A stretch of DNA of 16,914 bases from Zelonia costaricensis (GCA_030849075.1 JASAOO010003003.1:1-16914), one strand, 5' to 3'. Positions 1-9,191 are shown, counted from the first letter of the stretch. Translations and numbers: made by a program. The notes: generated by a model from the sequence alone, not told the origin.

Positions 1-63
1 CCCATCCCCATCCCACCCCCGCATACACAAAACACACAAACGCAAAGAGAACAGAACACAGCC
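1..63 (+). other. 5' UTR / upstream flank of RNR1 (partial)
   Basis: This short stretch before the first ATG is C-rich for about 24 bases (a weak pyrimidine tract) and then A/C-rich. It has AG dinucleotides ending at 47, 49, 54 and 61, any of which could be a spliced-leader acceptor. The true acceptor may also lie outside the window. There is no ATG before position 64, so no upstream ORF is visible. Confidence 0.55.
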
Positions 64-2466
64 ATGTCCGACCCGCTTCCCACTATCGTCAACCGCCGCG
101 GCGAGGTTGTGCCGTACGATGCCAGCAAGATTCGCGGCGTGTTCACGCGCGCCGCTCAGGGGCTGGACACGGACCACCTCGACCTCGACATGCTCACCGA
201 GAACGTGACGCGCGGCTTGACGGATCAGATCCGCTACGACAAGCTGGAGGAGCTCGTGGCGCAGACGGCGGCTTACTCTGTCACGAAGCACCCCGACTAC
301 GGCCGCATGGGTGGCCGGCTGTGCGTGATGGCGCTGCACAAGCAGACCCAGGACTCCCTGCTCGAGACGTTCCGCATCCTCCACGACCACATCACGGTGC
401 AGACGGGCCGCTACGCCCCGCTCATCGCCGACGACGTCTGGGAGGTGATGGAGAAGCACCACGAGGAGCTGCAGAGCATGATCGACTACTCGTGCGACAT
501 GAACTTCGAGTTCTTCGGGTACAAGACGCTGGAGCGCTCCTACCTGCTCCGCATTGAGACGGGCCGCGGTGAGATGCGCATCGTGGAGCGGCCGCAGCAG
601 ATGTTCATGCGTGTCGCCATCGGCATCTACCTCAACGACCTGCCCAATGTGCGCAAGACGTACGAGCTGATGTCGCGCGGCTTCTTCACCCACGCCACCC
701 CGACCCTCTTCAACGCCGGCACACCGAAGCCGCAGATGAGCTCCTGCTTCCTCGTCGCCTCCAAGGAAGACAGCATCGACGGCATCTACGACACGCTGAA
801 GGAGTGCGCCGTGATCAGCAAGGCGGCCGGCGGCATCGGGCTGCACGTGCACAACATCCGCGCCGCCGGCAGCTACATTGCGGGCACCAACGGCACCTCG
901 AACGGGCTCGTGCCGATGCTGCGCGTGTTCAACAACACGGCCCGCTACGTGGACCAGGGCGGCGGCAAGCGCAAGGGCGCCTTCGCCGTGTACCTTGAGC
1001 CGTGGCACGCCGACGTGTTCGGCTTCCTGCTGCTCAAGCGCAACACGGGCAAGGACGACCAGCGCGCCCGCGACCTCTTCTACGCCCTGTGGATCCCTGA
1101 CCTCTTCATGAAGCGCGTCAAGGAGGAGAAGAAGTGGACGCTGATGGACCCTCACACGTGCCCGGGCCTCAGCGACTGCTACGGAGAGGAGTTCGAGCAG
1201 TTGTACGAGAAGTACGAAGCCGAGGGCCGCGGCGTGAAGACGATCCAGGCGCAGGAGGTGTGGTTTGCCATCCTGGAGTCGCAGATCGAGACGGGCACGC
1301 CGTTCATCCTGTACAAGGATGCGTGTAACAGCAAGTCGAACCAGAAGAACCTCGGCACGATCAAGTGCTCGAACCTGTGCACCGAGATTATCGAGTACAC
1401 GTCGTCGGAGGAGACGGCGGTGTGCAATCTCGCCTCGATCGCCCTGCCCCGCTACGTCGACGTCGAGAAGCGTGAGTTCAACCACCAGCTGCTGTACACC
1501 GTGACGAAGCAGGTGACGCGCAACCTGAACCGCGTGATTGACCGCAACTACTACCCCGTGGAGACGGCGGAGCGCAGCAACATGCGCAACCGGCCCGTTG
1601 GCCTCGGCGTGCAGGGCCTCGCCGACACCTTCATCCTGATGGGCCTGCCCTTCGTTTCGCCTGAGGCACAGCGCGTGAACGCCGAGATCTTCGAGACCAT
1701 CTACTTCGCCGCCGTGGAGGCGTCGATGGAGCTGGCGAAGGAGGAGGGGCCGTACACGACCTTCAAAGGCTGCCCGGCGAGCGAGGGCATCCTGCAGTTC
1801 GACATGTGGAAGAACGCACGGCCGAACAGCGGGCGCTGGGACTGGGCCAGCCTCAAGGAGAAGGTGGTGCAGGTCGGTCTGCGCAACTCGCTACTCGTCG
1901 CCCCCATGCCGACCGCGTCCACCTCGCAGATTCTGGGCAACAACGAGTGCTTCGAGCCCTTCACTTCGAACATCTACGTCCGCCGCGTGCTGAGCGGGGA
2001 GTTCCCGGTGGTGAACAAGTACCTCGTCATGGACCTCATCAAGCGCGGCCTGTGGAACGAGACGATGCGCAACGAGATCATCACGTACAACGGGTCCATC
2101 CAGTCCATCGATACCATTCCGAACGACCTGAAGGAGCTGTACCGCACCGTGTGGGAGATTCAGCAGCGGAAGCTCATCGACATGGCGCGGGACCGCGGCC
2201 AGTACATTGACCAGTCGCAGTCGCTGAACCTCTTCCTGCAGAGCCCGAGCTCGGGCCAGATCACGTCGATGCTCTTCTATTGCTGGGAGGCGGGCCTCAA
2301 GACAGGTGTTTACTACCTGCGCACGAAGGCGGCCGCCGACGCCATCAAGTTCACCGTGGACGCGAAGCGCCTCAAGGAGATCCAGGACAAGGAGAACTCG
2401 CAGCACGCCGCCTCGTCGCACCGACCCTCGCAGCAGCCGGAGGAGTGCCTCAACTGCGGCTCGTAA
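64..2466 (+). CDS. RNR1: Ribonucleoside-diphosphate reductase large subunit (class Ia R1)
   Basis: This is the catalytic and allosteric subunit of ribonucleotide reductase. It reduces ribonucleoside diphosphates to deoxy forms for DNA synthesis, working with a radical-bearing R2 subunit in the cytosol. The 800-residue product matches eukaryotic R1 length. An ATP-cone occupies about residues 5-100. The ten-stranded barrel follows, with active-site Cys228 (SSCF), Asn437, thiyl-radical Cys439 and Glu441 (SNLCTE), and Cys454 (VCNLAS). The radical-transfer pair is Tyr750-Tyr751 (GVYYLRT). The tail ends ECLNCGS, giving the shuttle cysteines Cys795 and Cys798. Specificity-site Asp236 is present, and loop 2 is at about 298-305. 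The ATG at 64 starts directly in the ATP-cone and no upstream ATG is visible. Loop 2 and one ATP-cone residue differ from the usual eukaryotic form (see findings). Recognition is firm; effector behaviour is inference. Confidence 0.98.
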   Translation: MSDPLPTIVNRRGEVVPYDASKIRGVFTRAAQGLDTDHLDLDMLTENVTRGLTDQIRYDKLEELVAQTAAYSVTKHPDYGRMGGRLCVMALHKQTQDSLLETFRILHDHITVQTGRYAPLIADDVWEVMEKHHEELQSMIDYSCDMNFEFFGYKTLERSYLLRIETGRGEMRIVERPQQMFMRVAIGIYLNDLPNVRKTYELMSRGFFTHATPTLFNAGTPKPQMSSCFLVASKEDSIDGIYDTLKECAVISKAAGGIGLHVHNIRAAGSYIAGTNGTSNGLVPMLRVFNNTARYVDQGGGKRKGAFAVYLEPWHADVFGFLLLKRNTGKDDQRARDLFYALWIPDLFMKRVKEEKKWTLMDPHTCPGLSDCYGEEFEQLYEKYEAEGRGVKTIQAQEVWFAILESQIETGTPFILYKDACNSKSNQKNLGTIKCSNLCTEIIEYTSSEETAVCNLASIALPRYVDVEKREFNHQLLYTVTKQVTRNLNRVIDRNYYPVETAERSNMRNRPVGLGVQGLADTFILMGLPFVSPEAQRVNAEIFETIYFAAVEASMELAKEEGPYTTFKGCPASEGILQFDMWKNARPNSGRWDWASLKEKVVQVGLRNSLLVAPMPTASTSQILGNNECFEPFTSNIYVRRVLSGEFPVVNKYLVMDLIKRGLWNETMRNEIITYNGSIQSIDTIPNDLKELYRTVWEIQQRKLIDMARDRGQYIDQSQSLNLFLQSPSSGQITSMLFYCWEAGLKTGVYYLRTKAAADAIKFTVDAKRLKEIQDKENSQHAASSHRPSQQPEECLNCGS

Positions 2467-2925
2467 GCGCAGAAGCAGCGCGTGTTTGGGTGTCTGTGTG
2501 CGGGCGTGTCGGCTCCTGCATGCATCCACAGTGCCGGGGGCTACGGAGAGCGGCGAGGGGAAAGCCGGAGGGGGAAAGGGGAGGCGGGATGTGCACGCAT
2601 GGGTAGGCACGCCGCGTGTGACGCCACGCCGGGCTGTCGCGCGGGCCACGTTCGTCCAACCCTTCCACCACCCCTCCGCCTCCCGACCGCGCCCTCTCCT
2701 TCGCTTATCTTCACGCGTGTCCCGGTCCCACCGCCGCCGCATCGGGTGCGTGAATGTGACGGGGATCGGGTGCCTGTCTTCTCCGTGGTGTTGCCCGTGT
2801 TTCCGTTGGGCTCCATCAGCGAGGCGCATGAGCCCTCTCACGCCCCCCCCCTCTCACGGCGTGCGAGCTTCCGCGTTCTGTTTTCTGCTTTTTTTTCCTT
2901 TGTGCTCTCGTGCCGGTTGCCTGAC

Positions 2926-2967
2926 GGGAAGAGGGAGGAGGGGGGTGGGTGACGGTGGGCGGAGGGG
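2926..2967 (+). promoter_or_regulatory. Putative G-quadruplex cluster in RNR1 3' flank
   Basis: G runs at 2926-2928, 2933-2935, 2940-2945, 2947-2949, 2957-2959 and 2964-2967 are separated by loops of 1-7 bases. This satisfies the usual four-tract quadruplex pattern on the transcribed sense strand. Formation in RNA and any function are inferred. Confidence 0.4.
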
Positions 2968-3166
2968 CCCAGTGCCCATCTCCGGCCCTCCAGTCTCTTT
3001 CCTTCGCTGCCGGTGCCTCGTGCCATCCCCTTTGGACGGTCAAGGGTTGGGTTGGGGCGCGAAAGCGTGCGCGAGCGGAAGGTAAGTGGGCGTTCGTGGA
3101 GCGCACCTCCGCGTAGTCCCGGCGCTCTTTCCGTTCCTTTCCCCGGCTGTGCATTCCGCAGTGCCC

Positions 3167-3180
3167 CATCCGGCCGGATG
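3167..3180. repeat. 14-bp perfect palindrome
   Basis: CATCCGGCCGGATG is its own reverse complement. It lies just before an 11-base G run in the RNR1 3' flank. No known binding protein is assigned. Confidence 0.6.
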
Positions 3181-3302
3181 TAGGGGGGGGGGGAAGGCAG
3201 CGCTACGTTGGCCACGAGATGCTGCGCACCTCGAGGGAAGAGAGAGGGGGAGTCTCGTTTGCCGGAAGCAGCGCTCCGCGGCGCGTGCAGTGTCAACGAC
3301 TG

Positions 3303-3332
3303 GCGCGCGTGTGTGCCTCCACACACGCGCGC
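3303..3332 (+). repeat. Perfect 13-bp stem-loop in RNR1 3' flank
   Basis: GCGCGCGTGTGTG (3303-3315), the 4-base loop CCTC and CACACACGCGCGC (3320-3332) form an uninterrupted 13-bp inverted repeat. Two further G-U pairs (3302/3333 and 3301/3334) can extend it in RNA. It lies about 840 bases after the RNR1 stop codon, within the presumed 3' UTR. The alternating purine-pyrimidine arms are also a Z-DNA-prone sequence. No role is known. Confidence 0.7.
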
Positions 3333-4546
3333 TGCTGCACGGGTGTGCGCTTGATTGCGCGTATGCTCTCTCGCTCGCTCTCTCAACTCTTTTCTCTGGT
3401 GGTGCGCGGCGCTGCGATTGGCGTTGCGAGGGAAGGGCAGGCCATTACTCTACTGTTCGTTTTGTGTGTGTGTGTCTTTCCTGAGTTTGTGTGCTTCCTT
3501 GTTCTCCTTTCTGTTTTGTTTTATCTCTTGACCTGCGGAAGTGACCTGGCGTGTGCACACCCGCCCACTCACCCCTGCCTCCCTCGCGTAGTGCCGTGTG
3601 AAGAGAAGGAGGAGGTTGGAGAGGCGCAAGAGGGAGCGAGCCGCAATGCTTGATGCCTTCTTTCCCTGCCGTCTCGCGCAGCCCTCCTCGGCAGTCGACA
3701 TCTCTTCTCTCACAAAGTGAGCCCATCCCCCCCCCCCCCTCTTCAAGTTTGAAGGGCGTGTGCGCGGGGCCGTTGCACGCAGCAGAGTGCAGCGGAGGCC
3801 GTTTCTGGTGTCGCATCGAAGCGGCGAAGCGGGGGGGGGGCTGCGGCCAAAATGGAGCGTGAAGACGGGGAGGGGAAGTGGGTAGGCGCCGCGCGGCCAC
3901 GCTTCAGTTTTACCTTTTCCCTTTGCGCGTATGCGATGAAGACTAGAGACGGAGGCTGACGAAAGAGAAAAAGCGAGCAGCACGTCAGGCAGAGGAATAC
4001 AGAAGTCGCCTCGCCCTTTTTCCCACCGAGGGTCTGTCGACTCCCGGCGTGCTGACACGCGTGTTACAATCCAGGCGCTCCTACATATACAGCGGGACGA
4101 GAGGACGAAACACAAGAAAAGAGAGCAATGATAAAAGCGATGTTCTGGTTTGTCTTCACTGTGCCTAGAGCGATCGAGAGGGGGGAAGGGGAAGGCGCTC
4201 TGGCGAGGACGATTGTGTGTGGGTGTGTGCACTCAGAGCGCCTCTTCATAAGGCCACCCTCACGCCGCTCTTTTTTTTTTTTGCACGTCTTCTCCAGTAT
4301 TTGTGTCCACGTACACCCACACATACACATCGACGCGTCGACCTTGTTTCCCCCGGTTTTCCCTCAACTTGTTTTCTTCTGCGCCGCACTGGCAGTTGCG
4401 CAAGCCTGCCCCTCCCTGCAGTTTCGTACTGGCGGGCGCAACGCAGGCGGCGCAAAGCGGTGGCAGGCGCCGTGAACACGTGCTGATGGGCCCCCGCGCA
4501 TGCCGTGCGGCGTTGTCAGTGGTGCTCAAGAAGAAGAGGTGAGGCA

Positions 4547-4573
4547 GGGGAGGGAGGGAGGAAGGGGGGGGGG
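4547..4573 (+). promoter_or_regulatory. Putative G-quadruplex with very short loops
   Basis: G runs of 4, 3, 3 and 10 bases (4547-4550, 4552-4554, 4556-4558, 4564-4573) are separated by loops of 1, 1 and 5 bases on the sense strand. This is the strongest quadruplex-type motif in the window and sits in the distal RNR1 3' flank. Function is inferred. Confidence 0.45.
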
Positions 4574-5358
4574 TAAGCGGCGACTGTGGTGTCTGAATGT
4601 ACTGCGCGGCACGCGAGACACGCAAGGCCCGAAAAAAAAAAGTGAGGGGAAAGGTGAGCCGTGTTTTAGACAAGCACCCATTGGTTTCCACCCCTCGGCA
4701 CAAGCGCGACGCTCAACTATTTCGTTCTCAGGACCACCAGGAAAACAACCACAACACATCAACGAAAACACACTCCTCACGACGGCGGGCGTGTGCCCAC
4801 CGAGGGGAGCGGGGCGGGGCGGAAACTCGCGGACACTCTACAAAAAAAAAGAGAAGCAAAACGGCACTTCTCTTTTTTTTTTTCCGCGGCGCTCTTGGGT
4901 GGGGCAGGGGCGATGTCGCCGGACATCCACCAGCCTCCCCGTTAACAGCTCGCGACAAGCATGCGCACAAGATGCCCTCGGGCATCCTCACCGTCCGTCT
5001 TCTACGACGACATCAGCTGCAAAGCGACGATGCACCATCAAGCGCTGTGCCGCCTGCCGTCGACTGCCGCTCGCTTCTTCTGTTTACTCATTATCTTTGT
5101 GTCTTGGTCCTTCTTCGGCCTCGCTTTCCTCTCCGCTTTACACCTTTCTCCCGTTGCACCCGCACTCCGGCACACTCGCCGCGACCGGTCCCACATCACG
5201 CCCTCCACTCCCACCAAAAAAATAATCTGCCATACACCAACGCACCCCTCCGCCCCGCACCGAACCTTCGTCCAGCGTGCACACAGGCCAGGTCTCTTGC
5301 GTCGACCTCGTGTCTCCTTTTTGTGCTTCCTTCTCACCTAGACAGCGCCACGCCACGA

Positions 5359-5375
5359 CTTTTTTTTTTGCACAG
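5359..5375 (+). promoter_or_regulatory. Likely polypyrimidine tract and spliced-leader acceptor for the coiled-coil gene
   Basis: A C plus ten Ts (5359-5369) is followed by GCACAG, with the first AG at 5374-5375. This is a strong trypanosomatid trans-splice acceptor layout and would give a 107-nt, A/C-rich 5' UTR. A second candidate is the CAG at 5475-5477 after the pyrimidine-rich stretch at about 5442-5468, which would leave only 5 nt before the ATG. A T11 tract at 4873-4883 with first AG at 4906-4907 is a third option. Confidence 0.5.
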
Positions 5376-5482
5376 CGCAGCACGGCCCGCACACCCACCC
5401 GCCCATCCACACAAACGCACACACGCACAGTCGCAAGGACGTTTCTTTTCGTTGCTTCCCCCCCCTCACCACCACAGCCACG

Positions 5483-6388
5483 ATGAACAGGCAGTCGCCG
5501 CGCAGCAGGGCGGCGGGGGTGGTGGTGACGCCGGTGAAAACCGCGGCGCAGCTCCGAATGGACATCAAGCTCCTGGAGAAGGCTGTCGAGGACCGCAAAC
5601 TTCTCTTTGTGGATCTGTGCGAGCAGACCAAAGCCGTTTCCACGGCAGGCACACCCGACGCGAAGGATGCCGCGGCGGCGGCTCCCGAGGGCCCCGCTGA
5701 GGAGGCGAGTCGACTCACCGCCCGCAACGCCTTTCTGCGTGATGACCTGCGCATCTTAGAGACGATGGAGCGGCAGTACGCCAACGACCCGCGCGTGCGC
5801 GACAAGCGCAATGAGGTGCGGGTGGTGAAGATGCAGATTGCCCAGGTCGAGCGCGAGATTGACACGCTGCAGACGGTGAAGAAGCGGCGCGACCAGGGCC
5901 TGCGCGCGATTGGCCGCACCGAGGAGCAGGCGCGGCGCATGCGGGGGCGGCAGCATGAGGAGAACTCGGAGCTGCGCGAGGAGATGCGGCAGCTCATAGA
6001 GGAGCTGCGGGAGGTTGAGAAGGCCGACATCGAGGTGCACGACCGGTGTGCCGGGCTGCAGGACCAGGTGAAGCTGTCCGTGACCGAGAGCGAGGTGCAG
6101 CGGGTGCGCAAGGAGCTGGAGCGGCAAGACGCGGAGCTGGCCACGCTGGCCGCGAAGGAGGCGGAGTGGCGCAAGCGTCGCGCCTCGGTGCGGGAGGAGG
6201 ACCATCGCATTGTCTACAAGTACCGTCGCGAGGTGGCGAAGCTGGCCGCCGAGGAGGAGCGGCTGCACAACCTGCTGTACCAGAAGGACCTGGAGCTCAA
6301 GCGCAGCTACCAGCTCGTGGGCCGCTACGCGCCGGTGTCTGGTCTGCCGGCAGCCGGGGCGGGTGCTGCGGTTGCTCCTCCGCCGTAG
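5483..6388 (+). CDS. Conserved-type hypothetical coiled-coil protein
   Basis: I do not recognise a named family. The 301-residue product has no signal peptide or membrane segment. After a short basic start there is a helix at about 20-50, then an Ala/Pro-rich linker at about 51-75. From about 75 to 275 it is almost entirely charged heptad-like helix rich in Glu, Arg, Lys, Gln and Leu (for example ELREEMRQLIEELREVEK near 163-180). It ends in a flexible Gly/Ala/Pro tail. That pattern predicts a rod-shaped coiled-coil protein, possibly cytoskeletal or flagellar, but this is inference from shape only. The ATG at 5483 is the first Met of the frame, follows plausible splice acceptors, and the codons are strongly C/G-ending like those of the neighbouring genes. 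The gene stands alone between two spacers of over 3 kb. Confidence 0.85.
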   Translation: MNRQSPRSRAAGVVVTPVKTAAQLRMDIKLLEKAVEDRKLLFVDLCEQTKAVSTAGTPDAKDAAAAAPEGPAEEASRLTARNAFLRDDLRILETMERQYANDPRVRDKRNEVRVVKMQIAQVEREIDTLQTVKKRRDQGLRAIGRTEEQARRMRGRQHEENSELREEMRQLIEELREVEKADIEVHDRCAGLQDQVKLSVTESEVQRVRKELERQDAELATLAAKEAEWRKRRASVREEDHRIVYKYRREVAKLAAEEERLHNLLYQKDLELKRSYQLVGRYAPVSGLPAAGAGAAVAPPP

Positions 6389-6626
6389 AACTGGCGTGGG
6401 GTGACTCGCATAGACCACCTCTGCACCTCCCAGAGCTGCTTTAGACGGCGTACGCGCCAGCGCGCAACCGTGCGCACCGGTGCGCCCTCACGCTGGCCCA
6501 GCCGCAACCTTGACGAGACGGGTTCTCTCACGGCGTCCTCGCGACGCTGCCGCTGCTACTGCTACGGACCACCGACACAGCTTGGGGGAAGGTGTGTGTG
6601 TGGGGGGGAAGGGTTTGCTACTCACC

Positions 6627-6654
6627 TCCCTCCCTCCCTCCCTCCCTCCCTCCC
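6627..6654 (+). repeat. (TCCC)7 microsatellite
   Basis: Seven uninterrupted TCCC units lie about 240 bases after the coiled-coil stop codon. Confidence 0.9.
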
Positions 6655-7253
6655 CTTCCTCACCGCTACACCGTGTGCGACCCTCCTAGGCTTTACTTCT
6701 GCTGTTCGGCCATTGGCCTTTCCGCCTTGTTGTTGCTGCTGCTGCTCCCTCCACTTGCAGCTCCCTTTGCTGGACGACGCAGGCAAGTGCGCTACGTGGA
6801 CATGTACAACTATCATCGCTTTTTTGGTTTCACAGTGGTGGGGAGGGGGGAGGTGGCGCTCCTGGTGGCACTCCGCCTGTCGAAACTTGCGGTGGGCGAG
6901 TGCGCTGAAGCTTGTCATGCTTTCGCGCAGGATTTCGAGGTCTCTCTCTCTCCTTCTCTTCCGCTACGTGTGCGTGCACGGGTGAGCCTGTTGGCGTATT
7001 TGGTGTGACGCTGCAGATAGCGCCATGCGGTCTTGCCTGATGGCTAGCTCTCCTGCTGTGTTTGGTTCGCCTCATTCCCTGAGCGGGCACTGCCCTGCAG
7101 AGCACGTTGCTTTTTCTGCGCCCACACCACAGTGAAAGATACGAAGGAAAAAAACGGAGCTGCCTTTGCTCAGCAGAGGACTCGCACCGTGTACGCGAGC
7201 TCGGCCGCGTTCTCGCAAGCTTACACCCACCAAAAAAACTGACAGCAACCAAG

Positions 7254-7274
7254 GGCACCGGCTGCGCCGGTGTC
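7254..7274 (+). repeat. Small GC-rich stem-loop
   Basis: CACCGGC (7256-7262), loop TGC and GCCGGTG (7266-7272) pair perfectly. A G-U (7255/7273) and a G-C (7254/7274) pair extend the stem to 9 bp. Confidence 0.5.
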
Positions 7275-7350
7275 GCTGCGTGAATTGCAGCGCTTGTGGA
7301 GCACCGTTTGCAGATCCGCCAACAGCGCAGTCGACCTTTGTCCGTCTCGC

Positions 7351-7380
7351 TGTGTGTGTGTGTGCGTGTGTGTGTGCGTG
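7351..7380 (+). repeat. Imperfect (TG)n run
   Basis: TG dinucleotide blocks are interrupted twice by C (…TGCG…). This is a typical trypanosomatid intergenic microsatellite. Confidence 0.85.
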
Positions 7381-7544
7381 CCTTGTCCTGCCGCGCCTTC
7401 CCCACGTAGCCCTACTTTCACCCCGCGTGTTTCTGTTCACCGAGTCTCACTCCCTTCCTTCTGCATCTGCGCGAATACACTCACATGAAACCTCACCAAC
7501 CTCCGCTCCCTATTCCTGTCATCACGACTCTTGGAACTCAACTC

Positions 7545-7770
7545 CGCATTTCATCGCGGTATCAACAACAACAAAAAAAACACGCACAAAAACACCAACC
7601 AAAAAGCTGCGTCAGCTCGCCACACAAACGTGCGACGGCGGTCACGGAAAAAAAAAAAAACAAGCAACTCTCGAACACGGACAGAATCCGCGAAGAACGC
7701 ACGGATATAATAAAAGGGAACCGAAAAACTACACACGGATACGCTCGCACTCACCCAAAGGCCCACATCA
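7545..7770 (+). other. A-rich island within a pyrimidine-rich spacer
   Basis: The + strand here is dominated by A and C, including an A8 run (7573-7580), A13 at 7648-7660 and an AT-rich patch near 7703-7716. The flanks are rich in T and C. In this window such A/C-rich sequence otherwise appears just upstream of start codons (1-63 and about 5217-5480). No credible ORF follows it. Confidence 0.45.
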
Positions 7771-8927
7771 TATCAAGGCAAAGTGGGCGAGGAACACTCA
7801 TACACAGACACACTCATACGCATCGGCTGGGCAAGGGAGAGCACAAGTGCAGAAAAACGCAACAATACGAATCGCCTGCGAGTGCGTCGAGGCGCGTTTT
7901 TTTTTCTCGGCCTTTCAGCTCGCCCCTCCTGAGGCCGCACGCCGACTGCTTCCTTTCCCCCCTCCCCCCCTCCCACCACGACCCGCTTCCCCGAATTTCG
8001 CCCACGCCATTTCCCTCCCTCTCGCTGCCTCGCTTTTCCGATCCTTTCTTTTGTTTGTTTGCGCGTGGCGCTAACAAGTTTGTTTGCGCCGGACACGCAA
8101 GGCTAAACGCGAGGCAGCTGTGGGTGGATCAAGTGGGTCTGGACTGATCACTTTCTCCCTTCAGCTGTCTGTCGAGTACTCCTGTGTGTGTTCTTCTTTT
8201 TTTTTTTTTGTATCTAGCTGTTGCGCCTGCCCGTCGCTTGTGGCGGGGCTGGTTGCTTGGGTGCGTTGTGTTCCACCCCCACTGCCCTTCACCCTTTTTT
8301 CTGGTTCCTTGCTTTTCTTCGTAGCCTTTGTTCTAGTCTGCACTGCTCGTCCTGTTTTTTTTTTCTTTCCTGTTCCATAGTGCGGCGCCATCTGTCCGTC
8401 TCCTCCTTTTCTGCTCTGCCTTTAGCATCGCCATCGCCACCCGCACGAGTGCCGTGTGTGCGTGTCGTTGCGTGTGTCAGTGGTCCTCCTCGCTTTCTTC
8501 CGTTGTACAGTACAGGCGACTCAATCCTGCGCCTCCCCCCTCCCCCCTCCACCCACCCCCCTTGCTTCACCTGATCCCCCCCTCCCCCGCGTTCTTCCAC
8601 CCCCTTCCTCTGTATAGCACATCTCTCCCTACTCCTCCCTCTTCTTCCCCGTGTATCTCTGCCCCTCCTGTTTTTCTTCTTCTCCTTCTTCGTTCCCATC
8701 TCTCACCTGCCTTTGCGTCTCCCCGCGTCTGTATCTCCCTCCCTCCCTCCTTCGCGCTCCACTCGTGGTCACACTTTGGCTTCCCTCCCCGACCTCTTCC
8801 CCTCACCTTCCCTTCTGGTTTAGTGTTGGCGCTTTGAGTTCTATTATTACTGTTTTTGTCCGTTTGCCGCTTTCTTACTACGTCCTGCGTGCTGCGTCGC
8901 GAGTGTTCCTTTCTGTGTTTTTATTGC

Positions 8928-8950
8928 TGTTGTTGTTGTTGTTGTTGTTG
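8928..8950 (+). repeat. (TGT)n trinucleotide run
   Basis: Nearly eight TGT units occupy 23 bases in the pyrimidine-rich part of the second spacer. It produces a spurious poly-Leu or poly-Cys run in the forward frames. Confidence 0.9.
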
Positions 8951-9151
8951 CCGTTTCGCTTGCCCCTTTCCGTCTTCGCCCGTCTTTTGTGTTCTGCTGC
9001 TACCCGAAACGCACGCAAACCCTGCGGTCGTGTGCGCTTCCGTGTCTTGGTCACTTGGGTGGGTGGGGGTTCTCCTTGTGCAGGTGAACCGCCTGGCTTG
9101 CGGCTGCCCCGGATTGGACGTTGTGTAGCACGAGCGCACACACAGGCACGC

Positions 9152-9191
9152 GCGTGTGCACCTGCGCAGCTTCGGCGTGTGCACCTCCGCA
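9152..9191 (+). repeat. Pair of 17-base direct repeats
   Basis: GCGTGTGCACCTGCGCA (9152-9168) recurs at 9175-9191 with one change (G to C at the thirteenth base), offset by 23 bases. Confidence 0.6.

Larger units (their letters stand above)
2467..5482 (+). other. Long spacer between RNR1 and coiled-coil gene (presumed RNR1 3' UTR and downstream 5' UTR)
   Basis: No ORF in this 3-kb stretch has the composition of the real genes. The open frames translate to low-complexity Arg/Pro/Ser/Leu-rich sequence from pyrimidine or G-rich runs. By eye it contains G-rich clusters (2557-2588, 2926-2967, 4547-4573), a 14-bp palindrome (3167-3180) and a perfect hairpin (3303-3332). Homopolymers are G11 at 3183-3193, C13 at 3727-3739, G10 at 3831-3840, T12 at 4271-4282 and T11 at 4873-4883. 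From about 5217 it becomes A/C-rich, like the leader at 1-63, which fits a 5' UTR for the next gene. In trypanosomatids polyadenylation is coupled to the downstream splice acceptor, so most of this would be RNR1 3' UTR. Confidence 0.7.

Noticed and set aside
1891..2841. 316-codon minus-strand frame spanning the RNR1 end
   Set aside because: It is antisense to a certain gene and its Arg-rich, domain-free translation is typical of a shadow frame.
4961..5341. 126-codon frame with a hydrophobic stretch
   Set aside because: Hydrophobicity comes from a pyrimidine-rich tract and there is no codon bias like the real genes.
2467..5482. SIDER-type degenerate retroposon in the 3' UTR
   Set aside because: Such elements are common in Leishmania 3' UTRs, but I could not identify the conserved 5' signature, target duplications and A-tail together. 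A nucleotide profile search would decide.
1..5482. S-phase cycling octamer (CATAGAA-type) in the RNR1 flanks
   Set aside because: None was found by eye. The nearest match, CATAGAC at 6408-6414, lies behind the next gene and differs at the last base. The full RNR1 5' UTR is outside the window.
4597..5700. 367-codon forward frame running into the coiled-coil gene
   Set aside because: It overlaps the real start in another frame. The translation is low-complexity His/Pro/Thr/Lys sequence dictated by A/C-rich spacer DNA.
7166..8147. Two overlapping forward frames (302 and 220 codons) in the second spacer
   Set aside because: Both change character exactly where base composition changes and neither shows C/G-ending codon preference or a domain. 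Kept only as a weak transcript hypothesis.
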